From NCBI GenBank assembly GCA_029582265.1, contig CM055823.1:930001-994000 (forward strand): a DNA stretch of 64,000 bases, given 5' to 3'. Numbering within the stretch: position 1 is the stretch's first letter; each line of letters begins with the position of its first letter. This DNA is from Zoroaster sp. YZ-2022 (taxonomy: Eukaryota > Echinodermata > Asteroidea > Forcipulatida > Zoroasteridae). Of this stretch, positions 10,710 to 19,615 are shown in pieces. The position numbers and the translations under genes were made by a program. The notes beneath the pieces are model-generated. The model made no database searches. It was not told the origin of the DNA and saw only the letters and a program-made list of their open reading frames with translations.

Positions 10710-11189
10710 TTATAACATAATATTTCTAACGATTAGCTCGTAACAGATTCCTTTGGATAAAGAGCCGAATAAATTTAGATTTATATATCTTTTAATTTCA
10801 CGATCATCTAAATTTAAAACGTAGCTAAATATATATTCTAAATATCCCGTTTCATTTGTAAAACCAAAACCACCGATAGTGTATGTTTTTAAATCTGTTT
10901 CACTGACATAACGCGAAATACTTTTATCTAAAGAATATGAACTATGTATACCCACTTTACTTATAGCACAGTACGAGAAAAACAACGGGTCTCTAAATAT
11001 ATAAATACCTATTGTATTCGGGAACCAAAACAATTCAATTTCTGAATCTCCATAAATAGCGTATTCATTCAAGCGTTCACTAGGTTTGAGGTGCCCAAAT
11101 TTAACATATCTTTTTAACTCGTTATTGTTAACATTTTCATTAACATTTTTATTAACATTTTTATTACTAGGCCCGTAAATACTAGCCAT
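10710..11189 (-). CDS. Unknown protein, MASIYGPS family, copy 1
   Basis: 159 aa, ATG start. It shares the N-terminal octapeptide MASIYGPS with the next gene (11208-11693) and a C-terminal FGSL-x2-x-IC motif, so the two are paralogues. Residues 9-25 are an Asn/Val repeat (NVNKNVNENVNNN). The rest is beta-prone (alternating hydrophobic, aromatic-rich), compatible with a small jelly-roll or fibre-like protein, but nothing is recognised. Only 18 bp separate it from its paralogue. Confidence 0.6.
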   Translation of the reverse strand: MASIYGPSNKNVNKNVNENVNNNELKRYVKFGHLKPSERLNEYAIYGDSEIELFWFPNTIGIYIFRDPLFFSYCAISKVGIHSSYSLDKSISRYVSETDLKTYTIGGFGFTNETGYLEYIFSYVLNLDDREIKRYINLNLFGSLSKGICYELIVRNIML

Positions 11190-11207
11190 ATTTATATTAT
11201 AAATTAT

Positions 11208-11693
11208 TTAATTAGACGGTAAACTTGCTATTTTTATATTGAAACAGATTTTAGAATTTAGCGAACCGAAAAAACTAGCTTCGACAAAAACTTTTCTAAC
11301 GTTTCGCATTTTAAAACACATTTCGTATTTAAAATGTTGCGTTTCATCTTCGAGAAAATGAAATTTTACATCTCGTTGCGGAGAAGGAATATAATAAATG
11401 TTGGGAGCGTAATCGCGCGTCGCCGAATGCGTAGCGAGACTATTAGTTTTTGTAAACTGCGTAAAAATGCTACAATACGTAGGCGCGACTGTAAACAAGA
11501 AAAAGGGTTGTTGAAAAATATCGTGCCATCCTAGTACGACGCCGAATTTTTCAATTAAAACTACTCGCTGTAAAATTTCATCTCTGTTTAGATATCCGTG
11601 ATGTTCGTAAATTTCGCCTTTCGTCGATGCTTCATCGCTAGCGCTCGTTCTAGCAACACTCGTTATACGACTCGGTCCGTAAATGCTCGCCAT
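11208..11693 (-). CDS. Unknown protein, MASIYGPS family, copy 2
   Basis: 161 aa, ATG start, two bases downstream of the stop of the minor-capsid candidate (11696). Begins MASIYGPS like its neighbour at 10710-11189, and the C terminus carries FFGSLNSKICFNI against LFGSLSKGICYEL in copy 1. The middle differs strongly, so the duplication is old or the middle evolves fast. Beta-prone composition. Sitting directly behind the penton candidate suggests a structural role in the virion, which is inference. Confidence 0.6.
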   Translation of the reverse strand: MASIYGPSRITSVARTSASDEASTKGEIYEHHGYLNRDEILQRVVLIEKFGVVLGWHDIFQQPFFLFTVAPTYCSIFTQFTKTNSLATHSATRDYAPNIYYIPSPQRDVKFHFLEDETQHFKYEMCFKMRNVRKVFVEASFFGSLNSKICFNIKIASLPSN

Positions 11694-11695
11694 AT

Positions 11696-12376
11696 TTATA
11701 TTATTTCTATATTTAAAATAATGGGGAAACCGTGATTATGTATATCTCTACTTTTGCTATCTCTAACTCGAAAACTCAACTCGTTAAAAGTGCCGACTCT
11801 TAATTTTTTTGCTAATGGATTTGTATATTGCATGTACATGCTTTCGCCGAACGACGCGTCTCGCAAAGGAAAAGCGTTTAAAATTGTGCAGGGTTTTCCG
11901 TTGAAATAATTATCGGTCGTAGAAATTTGATCGCAATGAATGTATAAAAATTTAAAAAGTTGTACGTCAATTTTGTTGTTGTATTCTCCCGCGGTTAGAG
12001 ATTCGCTATGCAACCCCAATAAATTAGCTATTAACCCAGATGTAAATTTAACGCTCTTGTTCACTTGAGCTAATATTAACGTGTATTCACCCTTGGATTT
12101 ATCGATTCTAGACGTTATCCAAGGCTCATTTTTCGTTATAATCTCGATAATTTCGACAATGTTGTAAAGGCCCGCTTCGATAAATTTTACATCACCTTCC
12201 GATTCACCCACCGTGCGAATTAGTATTCTTTCTTTTTTACGCACGTTGTAATATCCCACCCAAATGTTTACGCTGTGTAATATAATCGAGAGATTGTCTC
12301 GCCGATTATCGATAACGTTGTCTAATTGAACCGACCCTCCTTCTTTACCGATTTCGATTTCGAACGTATGATACAT
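11696..12376 (-). CDS. Minor capsid (penton, single jelly-roll) protein candidate
   Basis: 226 aa, ATG start. The last 35 residues (FNELSFRVRDSKSRDI, then HGFPIILNIEI) match the closing beta strands typical of minor capsid proteins in this virus group, where an L-x-F-x-[VI]-x-D motif precedes a strand ending the protein. Size also fits (usual 200-250 aa). Family knowledge: this protein forms the capsid vertices alongside the double-jelly-roll major protein. The gene is divergent from 12401 with only 24 bp between start codons. The N-terminal half has no clear motif, so the call is moderate. Frame intact. Confidence 0.6.
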   Translation of the reverse strand: MYHTFEIEIGKEGGSVQLDNVIDNRRDNLSIILHSVNIWVGYYNVRKKERILIRTVGESEGDVKFIEAGLYNIVEIIEIITKNEPWITSRIDKSKGEYTLILAQVNKSVKFTSGLIANLLGLHSESLTAGEYNNKIDVQLFKFLYIHCDQISTTDNYFNGKPCTILNAFPLRDASFGESMYMQYTNPLAKKLRVGTFNELSFRVRDSKSRDIHNHGFPIILNIEII

Positions 12377-12400
12377 TTTATTATAATTTAATATAATAAA
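12377..12400. promoter_or_regulatory. 24-bp divergent intergenic spacer with TATA-like sequence
   Basis: All 24 bases separating two start codons (12376 leftward, 12401 rightward) are A/T except none to two; the text is of the form TTTATTATAATTTAATATAATAAA. Both genes must have their core promoter either here or inside each other's coding sequence. Confidence 0.5.
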
Positions 12401-13768
12401 ATGACGTTTCCATTAGCATTCGAGAGTAATTATACGTATCCGTACAAGCAATCTGGAAATTTTAAATCGCCTCCTTTTTTTACCGCCGGCGATTTAACGA
12501 GTCTAAAAATTTACGTCAGCGAAACAGAGTCATTTAGCGCAACGTTCGTTAACGTGTTTCAAAAATATACGTTACCTCACGTCGTCAGCGACGATGTCGT
12601 AAACGATTGGTATTCTAACCCGCTAAAATTTTATCAAAATCAAATAAATTTTGTAACGTATTGCGCTACGACGAGATGCGGTGTGGGTTACGATCATTTA
12701 AATCATTCAAATATGATGATTCGTAGTTTTTTTAGATTTCACGTCTATTATCAAATTAGACGATTGCTCAAAGAACTTAGCTGCCCTACATCTTATTCGA
12801 ATTTTTTTGACGCGTTTTCAAACAATATCGATATAAGCGCGTACAATAGACTATGCGCTGAATTTCATTTATCGATTAAAGACGATTGGAAACAACGAGT
12901 AGACCACTTTTCAAACGGATTGGGAACGGCTTATTATCAAAACATTTACGGTTACATCGAGGTGCCGGGGAAAAACTATGACAATTCAAATTTACAACAT
13001 CGGCGAGAGAAAAGGATGGATTTCGATAAATCTAAAGTTGATTTAAATTTAGTAAATAGCGTTAACGATATAGGTGGTTCGTACGTCGTCGAATACATTT
13101 CTCAATCGCCAAGCGTTAAAATGGCGTGGACAAAGTTTATATTGCCTATAAAGTCGGCTAAAGGTTTTACGGATGTTGGTACGCAACGCATAAACGACTC
13201 TATAAGAACTTATGTGTACGCGTTATTGGGAGCTCAAGCGCAAGCAAAAAGCTCATTTTTAGCGGGTGGCACCGGTTTAGACGCGCAACGCGAATTTATA
13301 AATATAACCGAAGCAGAAATTGACTCTCCGGTCGATTTACAAACTAGCATTCAACGATATCAAGATGTTTTACAAAATGCTCGTTCTCAATTAAATTTTG
13401 CCATTGGAGAAAATTTATACATGATGCCTAGCGATATGAATTTACGAATAGGAACGTACGTCGGATACAACAATAATATATTGATAGCGACGAGCGATTT
13501 ATCTCTAGGTTCAAATTTAGATACAAATTCAACGCCCGCTGTTCTTCCTATTCTACCGCTAGAACTAGCGCAACTACCAACGTCGTCGATAACTGAACAC
13601 GTACAAGAATCTAACGATTTTACAACTCTTTCTACAATATCACATCCTCTTGAAACTGCGCCAACTCTAAATAGTCATGAAGAAGAAAAAAGTGCTTTGA
13701 TCGTTGGTTTTGCGATTTTAACCGGACTAGGCGTTATGATTTACGAATTGTTATTTTTTATCGTATAA
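12401..13768 (+). CDS. Large Polinton protein with C-terminal membrane anchor, function unknown
   Basis: 455 aa, ATG start, intact. Residues 1-400 are soluble-looking and aromatic-rich, with no recognised domain; a Pro/Thr/Ser-rich linker spans about 375-425; residues about 430-453 are one hydrophobic helix (VGFAILTGLGVMIYELLFFI) ending the protein. Tail-anchored form suggests a virion membrane or surface protein. It overlaps the convergent gene at 13741 by 28 bp and shares a 24-bp divergent spacer with the minor capsid candidate. Confidence 0.6.
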   Translation: MTFPLAFESNYTYPYKQSGNFKSPPFFTAGDLTSLKIYVSETESFSATFVNVFQKYTLPHVVSDDVVNDWYSNPLKFYQNQINFVTYCATTRCGVGYDHLNHSNMMIRSFFRFHVYYQIRRLLKELSCPTSYSNFFDAFSNNIDISAYNRLCAEFHLSIKDDWKQRVDHFSNGLGTAYYQNIYGYIEVPGKNYDNSNLQHRREKRMDFDKSKVDLNLVNSVNDIGGSYVVEYISQSPSVKMAWTKFILPIKSAKGFTDVGTQRINDSIRTYVYALLGAQAQAKSSFLAGGTGLDAQREFINITEAEIDSPVDLQTSIQRYQDVLQNARSQLNFAIGENLYMMPSDMNLRIGTYVGYNNNILIATSDLSLGSNLDTNSTPAVLPILPLELAQLPTSSITEHVQESNDFTTLSTISHPLETAPTLNSHEEEKSALIVGFAILTGLGVMIYELLFFIV

Positions 13769-15141
13769 GTTATAATTAAAACACCGACCCCCGTCAAGGT
13801 TAACCATAAATGTTGCGCCGCTAGCATAACGACGCTCGAAGCTATTTTAAATAACCAACTTATTATACTACCGATAATATCTGGTAAAGCGGCTAAAGCT
13901 TTCGCTCCCAGTTTAGATAATACGTTGGCTAAATTTTTTAACGTTTTTTGTATCCACCCATCGGGTGGAGTTGGTGGTGGTGGTGGTGGTGGAGTTGGTG
14001 TTGGGAGAATAGGAGTTGGTTCTGGGTATACAGGTTTGGGTGTGGGTGTAGGTGGTGCGGGTTTAGGTATAGGCGTTGGTAAAACTGAATTCACGACTTC
14101 ACCTATCGATTTAGCGATAAAAGCGATGGTCATACCGATTGCCGTCAATACGCTAACGATAGTTACACCGTGCTTTTTAAACAAGCCTTTAATTTTTTCG
14201 CCCAACGTGCGCTTTCTTCTATTTATCGCGTCTAACGCTTCTTCATTTTTAAACAAAAGGTTATGTATTTCTATTTTTAAATCTTCCATAGCTTCTTCGA
14301 TAACCGCTGTTTCTTCTTTTAGTTTTGCTCTTTCTTTACGTAGTGAATCCACCACGTCTTCATCTCCTATCTCATTTTCGTTGATTCTTTGTGAAAAAAT
14401 ATCAATTTTTTCTTTATTTTCTCTATATCTAAGCATTAATTCTAATACCGAGCCTCGTTCCGTTTCCATAAGTTTACCAATTCTCCGCAAGGTTCTTATA
14501 TCGTAACTGTCTTTTAAATCCGAGTTTTCCGAAAGAACTCTTATTGTATTTTCGTTAGCTTTTGTAGTTTCGCTAAGCATTCGCGTTAACTCGTTTGGTT
14601 CATCAACAACGGCCGTTGGTTGCCTTTGCGCTTCTTCCACCACATCGAAATTATCATTTATCGCTTTTTGTTCGCTCTCAGGTAATGGTTTTCGGTTATA
14701 ATCGGTTATACCTAAATCTTTTCTTACAAAATTGATACCATATTTATCAACTAGAGTAGTTAATTTTTTAAATTTAGTTTTATCGTTTAAATTAGTCAAA
14801 ACTAATTCTTTAAAACCTTTTTTAAAAACTAATAATTTTTTTTTATCTATTTTAAATTTAGAGTAGTCTTTCGCAGTTGGTTCGTACTCTATGCTCGCGT
14901 AAAAATCATCGACGTATGTTTTAGTTAGCTCTTTTATTTGCTTTAAAGTACCGCTATCTTTTATTTCTTTATCTCTTTCTTTTTCCATCTCTCGTCGTGT
15001 TTCTCCATCTTCTTTTCTTTCGAGGTCTCTTTCTTTTCTTTTTTCTTCTTCCTCATCGAACCAAGTTGTATCTTCGTCATCGGAAAACATATCATCATCA
15101 TCGTTAAAATCTTCCATCGGTATATCGCCTCCTTCCGCCAT
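13741..15141 (-). CDS. Acidic / coiled-coil / Pro-rich / hydrophobic-tail protein, copy A
   Basis: 466 aa, ATG start. Order: Asp/Glu-rich N terminus (to about 60), a middle with long charged helices (200-300), a hydrophobic segment near 325-345 (VTIVSVLTAIGMTIAFIAKS), a Pro-Thr repeat region (about 350-395), and a C-terminal half-hydrophobic domain with two membrane segments (LPDIIGSIISWLFKIASSVV, then LWLTLTGVGVLIITY). Copy B lies immediately upstream (15143-16414), and its C-terminal third is nearly identical, so this is a tandem duplication. The minus-strand gene overlaps the end of 12401-13768. Function unknown; a membrane-active virion core protein is possible. Confidence 0.65.
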   Translation of the reverse strand: MAEGGDIPMEDFNDDDDMFSDDEDTTWFDEEEEKRKERDLERKEDGETRREMEKERDKEIKDSGTLKQIKELTKTYVDDFYASIEYEPTAKDYSKFKIDKKKLLVFKKGFKELVLTNLNDKTKFKKLTTLVDKYGINFVRKDLGITDYNRKPLPESEQKAINDNFDVVEEAQRQPTAVVDEPNELTRMLSETTKANENTIRVLSENSDLKDSYDIRTLRRIGKLMETERGSVLELMLRYRENKEKIDIFSQRINENEIGDEDVVDSLRKERAKLKEETAVIEEAMEDLKIEIHNLLFKNEEALDAINRRKRTLGEKIKGLFKKHGVTIVSVLTAIGMTIAFIAKSIGEVVNSVLPTPIPKPAPPTPTPKPVYPEPTPILPTPTPPPPPPPTPPDGWIQKTLKNLANVLSKLGAKALAALPDIIGSIISWLFKIASSVVMLAAQHLWLTLTGVGVLIITYTIKNNNS

Positions 15142-15142
15142 T

Positions 15143-16414
15143 TTATAATTGATTTTTATTTTTTATCGTCCAAGTTATAATTAAAACACCGACCGCGGTC
15201 AAGGTTAACCATAAATGTTGCGCCGCTAACATAACGACGCTCGAAGCTATTTTAAATAACCAACTTATTATACTACCGATAATAGCTGGTAAAGCGGCTA
15301 AAGCTTTCGCTCCCAGTTTAGATAATACGTTAGCAAAGTTTTTTAACGTTTTTTGTATCCACCCATCCGGTGGAGTTGGTGGTGGTGGTGGTGGAGTTGG
15401 TATTGGTGTTGGTGGTTCTGGGGGAATAGGAGTTGGTGGTAAAACTGAACTCACGGCGTTGACGACAGCTTCGACTATATAGGTAATAGCTAAACCGACA
15501 GCCGTTAATACACTAACGATAGTTAAGCCTTGTTCTCTAAATAAAGTTCTGATTTTATCTTCCAACGTAACGTCTCTTTCTAACATTTTTTGGACCGTTT
15601 CTTTTATTCTATTAATTTGACTACGAAGAACGTAATCTTGCGCATCAATTTGTTCAACCAAAACAAGTTTGTCTTATTTTAGTTTTTGTAATTCTCCTTG
15701 ATTAACCTCAAACCCTCCTTCTTCGTAGTCACCTATTTTTTGGTTGACTATTTTTAATTTAGTTAAAAGATCCAATTGTTCCCCTCTATTCGTGACCATG
15801 ATTTTATCAAGCGCTTCTAGTTCTCGAATATTTAATTCTGTTTGAGTTTCTTTTTCCATTACCACCACCGTTTCGATGGCTTCTTGTACTTTTTTAGATT
15901 TTTCTACAATTAGTAACGGTGGAGTTGGTAATTTTCTACCGCCGCTTGTTTTCCCTTTGATTGGTTTTTCCGCTTCGGTTACTACATCCATTAAAGCCTC
16001 TCTAGTTTCATCATATGGTAAAAAATCTTTTAAAGTTAAACCTTTTAAACTACCCAACTTTAAAAAGGAACCTTTTCTTGTACTCGTTAAACGTATTTCT
16101 TTATCACCTTTTTTGAAATAAAGTATACTTTTATTTTTACTATCCATACGCTCTTCAAATCTATCGTAGTCTTTAATAGCGTTTTCATGACCTATACTCG
16201 CATAAAAAACATCGACTGTAAGTCTAAGTGCTCTATCTTTTTGAGATAAAGTTGGTATACTAAAAGACGTTTCACCAGCTTGCTCGTTTATTTTTGTTAC
16301 TTCTTCATCATATGCACTTGACATGTCACCATACATTTCACCTTCTTCTTCTTCTTCTTCGGGCCGATTATACTCTGGATCCGCCTCCATAAGAGCGAGT
16401 CTTCCTTCCGTCAT
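15143..16414 (-). pseudogene. Copy B of the acidic/Pro-rich/membrane protein, interrupted by one TAA
   Basis: From the ATG at 16414 the frame runs 246 codons (acidic N terminus with a Glu run, then charged helices) to a TAA at 15674-15676. The same frame then continues without break to 15143 (172 more codons after a TTG at 15661), giving the hydrophobic segment, Pro-rich linker and the two membrane segments of copy A. Only four codons separate the stop from that TTG. So this is one gene with one nonsense codon, or two products by readthrough. Near-identity to copy A at the C-terminal end (with 13741-13990) and much lower identity at the N-terminal end suggests recent gene conversion of the tail. 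Confidence 0.7.
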
Positions 16415-16421
16415 TTTATAA

Positions 16422-16858
16422 TCACTTTTTATCTTTTTTTAATAGTTTATAACTCACGTAACCCACTATACTCATACCGATAATGATAAATAACATCTCG
16501 TTAGTTTTGAATCTTCGCTAGCGTCGTAAAAATCTTCTAGTTGCGGTTCTTCTCGTAAATCAAGAGGTAAATTTACTCGTGTATTTGAAACTCGTGAATA
16601 TTCATACATCGCATCGTCGATATTATTAAACGTTCTTACGGCGCTCGATTCTTTTTGGATTTTTTCATTTAAATAATCTAGATATTTTAAACGTTTTTTA
16701 CTAAATTCTTCTCTAGCTTTCGAAAGTTGCTCTATCGCTAAATCGTGTCTTACTCGTTCCTCGTCGCTACCGCGTAAATTACTAAATAAAGCATTGCTAC
16801 CGGTAAAAGCAAACGCGTTAATTAACGCTCCTCCAAACATCATCGCTACAGACACCAT
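16422..16858 (-). pseudogene. Conserved small Polinton protein with C-terminal membrane helix, frameshifted
   Basis: ATG at 16858. The N terminus has a hydrophobic stretch (MMFGGALINAFAFTGSNALF), then a charged helical middle (EERVRHDLAIEQLSKAREE), then a PQLEDFY motif. I recognise this arrangement as a conserved protein of animal Polintons; homologues end in a membrane helix. Here the first frame ends at 16472 with an unrelated tail, while the next frame, from about 16500, gives a hydrophobic helix and a Lys-rich end stopping at 16422-16424. The shift point is at a short A run, one base short, so a read error is possible. It is divergent from the major capsid gene. Confidence 0.65.
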
Positions 16859-16958
16859 TTTGTATTTATAGTTTATTTTACAAACATGTAAAATGGTGTA
16901 TAAATATAGTTTATTTAAAAAAAGATACAAATTATTATGTTTATACTTGTTAAATAAT
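16859..16958. promoter_or_regulatory. Divergent promoter region between the small membrane protein and the capsid gene
   Basis: 100 bp, AT-rich, with TATAAATATA-type sequence on both strands (near 16865 and 16900). The rightward frame stays open through it, but the in-frame ATG at 16959 gives the protein start seen in relatives. Confidence 0.45.
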
Positions 16959-18233
16959 ATGTCTAACATGTACGGAGATGCGTTGGATCCATACAGAAGA
17001 TTACGAGAACCTCGAGGCGTAAAAGGAATGCGCCAAAAAGTCGTCATTACAAATAATCCGAGTACCATAAACGAAAATCAATTGTTGACGGTTCGTTTTC
17101 CAAATTTAGGAATGAACGACGTTATCGTTCCGAATACAACGCGATTAGCTTTCAACATAGAACTCGTTAGCTCGGATGATGAAAATAGAACGTTGGTACA
17201 AAATATAGGTAGATGCATCGTAAAACATATAATAATTAAAATGGAAGGAAACGAAATATTTAGTTTAGACGATGCGGATGTATTCAATTGTTACAAAGAC
17301 GAATGGCTGACCAAAGATCAACGCGAAAATTTAACGTATCAAGGAATAGAAGATGTAAACGTAACTAAAATAAGAATAAACGCTAGCGATAAAGATGTAA
17401 CCGCAAACAGCGGAAGAGATAAAGCTGTCGCGGACGCGTATAAAAATAGATATCACATTCCGCTCGATTTTGAATTGTTGACCGATCATCAACCTTACTA
17501 TCAATCGGGCATCGGAGATCGATTAACTTACGAACTCGTGTTTAATAAATTTAGTAACGTAATCAAAAGCACCGACGACAACGCTAAATATATTATAAGT
17601 GGAATTTCTTTAGAATTTGAGGTAGTTCATATGCCGGAACTCGCTAGAACAATTAGAAATCAATACAGCGATAGAACGAGTATATTGTTTGATCGTGTAC
17701 TGAGACAGAGCGTAACGACGTTAAACAAAAAAGATACAATGTGGAATATAAATTTAAATACTCCGGCAAAAAGTATGAAAGGAATATTGTTTCTATTCAA
17801 AGAACCCAACATACAAGAGTGCAACAGGTTTTATAATCCGAAAATAACAAAAGTTAGTATTACCATCGAAGGCGTTCCCAATCAACTCTACGCGCACGGA
17901 ATGAAAAGATATCAACAATGGGAAGAGATTTCAAAATATTTTGGTGATTCGAGAAAACAACACGCTATACAAGTTGCGAAAGCTCTAGATTTATCCAACA
18001 TCAAAATATCGAATTATTATTTAAATCGATTCGGTTTATTTTTAGATTTAAGAACGAGTACCGATAATGTATTACACGGAAGCGGAAGACGAGTGCAAAA
18101 CTTATCCGAAGGAATTACCATTCAAATTGAAAAAGAAGCCGAGAGTGCGGGTGAACTAAACATGTATACTTTTATTATCATGGACGCGCAACTAAACATA
18201 AGAAACTCGCGTTTCGAATCCGTCGATTATTAA
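16959..18233 (+). CDS. Major capsid protein candidate (double jelly-roll)
   Basis: 424 aa from the ATG at 16959 (an upstream ATG at 16908 or an earlier in-frame extension to 16893 is open but lies in promoter-like DNA). Conserved blocks: NPSTINENQLLTVRFPNLG near residue 35, VIVPNTTRLAF near 55, the VQNIGRCIVKHIIIKMEGNE block near 85, IPLDFELL and YQSGIGDRLTYEL near 170-190. I recognise this as the abundant capsid-like protein of one Polinton lineage in cnidarians and other invertebrates. Placement just before the packaging ATPase supports it. Family role: forms the icosahedral shell. Frame intact. The jelly-roll fold is from family knowledge, not visible in sequence. Confidence 0.7.
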   Translation: MSNMYGDALDPYRRLREPRGVKGMRQKVVITNNPSTINENQLLTVRFPNLGMNDVIVPNTTRLAFNIELVSSDDENRTLVQNIGRCIVKHIIIKMEGNEIFSLDDADVFNCYKDEWLTKDQRENLTYQGIEDVNVTKIRINASDKDVTANSGRDKAVADAYKNRYHIPLDFELLTDHQPYYQSGIGDRLTYELVFNKFSNVIKSTDDNAKYIISGISLEFEVVHMPELARTIRNQYSDRTSILFDRVLRQSVTTLNKKDTMWNINLNTPAKSMKGILFLFKEPNIQECNRFYNPKITKVSITIEGVPNQLYAHGMKRYQQWEEISKYFGDSRKQHAIQVAKALDLSNIKISNYYLNRFGLFLDLRTSTDNVLHGSGRRVQNLSEGITIQIEKEAESAGELNMYTFIIMDAQLNIRNSRFESVDY

Positions 18234-18289
18234 ACATCCAACGATAGAGTGATTATTAAACATCCAACGATAGAGTGATTATTAAAAAA
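18232..18289. repeat. 28-bp direct duplication after the capsid stop codon
   Basis: The text TTAAACATCCAACGATAGAG plus GTGATTA occurs twice in immediate succession. The first copy overlaps the capsid stop codon (18231-18233). It may carry a 3'-end or upstream regulatory signal for the ATPase gene. Confidence 0.85.
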
Positions 18290-18308
18290 CGTTTAATATT
18301 AAAAGAAA

Positions 18309-18929
18309 ATGTTACCTAAATATCCACACGCCGCGTTAATTTGCGGACAAACGGGATGCGGTAAAACTGAATTTGTTTTAAATTTATTACAAAATGAATA
18401 TTTTAAATATTTTAAAAATATCGTTATATTATGCCCCACCATTTTCAACAACGATACGTACAAAAATAGAAAATGGGTTCTAAACGACGATAACGTACAC
18501 GTTAACGATTTAAACGACATATCGCTGAATAGGGCTATACAAATATATAGCGACGCTTTCAAAACGGAAGAAACGTTGTTTATTATAGACGATTGCAGCG
18601 CTAATAAACAGTTGCATTATAAAAAATACGACGAGAATAATAAATGTATGATCACGCAATTAGCTTTTAGCGGTAGACACGTACGACACAGCTGTTGGAT
18701 TCTTTCGCAAAAATATAATAGCGTATTGAAAGATTTTAGAGAACAACTCAAATGGGTGTGTTTATTTTATTGTAAAGATAGAGACTCGTACGAGAATTGT
18801 CTTAGAGAAAACGATGTTATTCCGACGGCCGAACTACGAGAGCGAGCTCGCGAACAACTAAAACGAGTTTTACACCGCAAATTGATTTTAAAAACTGATC
18901 AACCTACCGATTATGAAATACGCGACTAA
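18309..18929 (+). CDS. Packaging ATPase (A32 / FtsK-HerA type)
   Basis: 206 aa, ATG start, intact. Walker A GQTGCGKT at residues 13-20; Walker B LFIIDD at about 90-95; a sensor-type SQ pair in CWILSQKYN near 130-136. These define the genome-packaging ATPase of Polintons and related nucleocytoplasmic viruses, which pumps DNA into preformed capsids. Length is near the family norm. It follows the capsid gene by 75 bp on the same strand, as in other elements, and is followed by a 320-bp minisatellite. Confidence 0.92.
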   Translation: MLPKYPHAALICGQTGCGKTEFVLNLLQNEYFKYFKNIVILCPTIFNNDTYKNRKWVLNDDNVHVNDLNDISLNRAIQIYSDAFKTEETLFIIDDCSANKQLHYKKYDENNKCMITQLAFSGRHVRHSCWILSQKYNSVLKDFREQLKWVCLFYCKDRDSYENCLRENDVIPTAELRERAREQLKRVLHRKLILKTDQPTDYEIRD

Positions 18930-19255
18930 GGTTGTTTAGTAATTACCACTAGGTTAAGAGCAATTGCCCTTAAGGTTGTTTAGTAATTACCACTAGGTTA
19001 AGAGCAATTGCTTATAGGTTAAGAGCAATTGCTAAGGTTGTTTAGTAATTACCACTAGGTTAAGAGCAATTGCCCATAAGGTTGTTTAGTAATTACCACT
19101 AGGTTAAGAGCAATTGCTTATAGGTTAAGAGCAATTGCTCTTATAGGTTAAGGGCAATTACTCATAGGTTACTCATAGGTTAAGGGCAATTACTCATAGG
19201 TTGTTTAGTAATTACCCATAAGGTTAAGAGCAATTGCCCATAAGGTTGCCTCGTA
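18930..19255. repeat. Minisatellite between ATPase and next gene
   Basis: Built from two interleaved words, AAGGTTGTTTAGTAATTACC (about six times) and TAGGTTAAGAGCAATTGC (about ten times, with a GGGCAATTAC variant near 19150-19200). Units of about 35-50 bp are reshuffled rather than strictly periodic. No ORF spans it. It is the only sizeable gene-free stretch within the element. Confidence 0.9.
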
Positions 19256-19288
19256 TTTTTATAAATATTATAAAATCTATTTATAAAT

Positions 19289-19615
19289 ATGAATGCCGAA
19301 CGAGTACAAGACATGTTTACGAATATATCCGCCGAACGAGTAAATGATTTTATATATAATCTTAACCAACTTTTAAATACTGAAAAAGAAAGAAAAAACC
19401 TAGTACAAGTTTTAAACGAGAATACTGAAAAAGTAAAAGATATATTTACGAATATATCTGCCGAACGAGTAAAAGATCTAATGTTAAATCTTAACGAGCT
19501 TTTAAACGTTGATGGGTTATCTAAAACTAATTATTGGTTTCTATATTTTTTTATAAATTTAATCGATTATTCTATGAATACGTATAATAAATGGAAGAAG
19601 TACATAAACTATTGA
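19289..19615 (+). CDS. Unknown 108-aa protein with internal duplication and C-terminal hydrophobic helix
   Basis: ATG start. A module containing FTNISAERV, then NLN-x-LLN, occurs twice (about residues 2-32 and 48-72), so the first 75 residues are a duplicated helical unit. Residues about 82-95 are hydrophobic (WFLYFFINLIDY). The last 25 bases overlap the start of the next gene (ATG at 19591) in another frame. Not recognised. Confidence 0.5.
   Translation: MNAERVQDMFTNISAERVNDFIYNLNQLLNTEKERKNLVQVLNENTEKVKDIFTNISAERVKDLMLNLNELLNVDGLSKTNYWFLYFFINLIDYSMNTYNKWKKYINY

Noticed and set aside
13925..14506. 193-codon plus-strand ORF with Gly/Val repeats
   Set aside because: Antisense shadow of the Pro-rich linker and helices of the gene at 13741-15141.
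18930..19255. Possible CRISPR array
   Set aside because: Repeats are reshuffled words without unique spacers of constant length, and the context is a eukaryotic mobile element.
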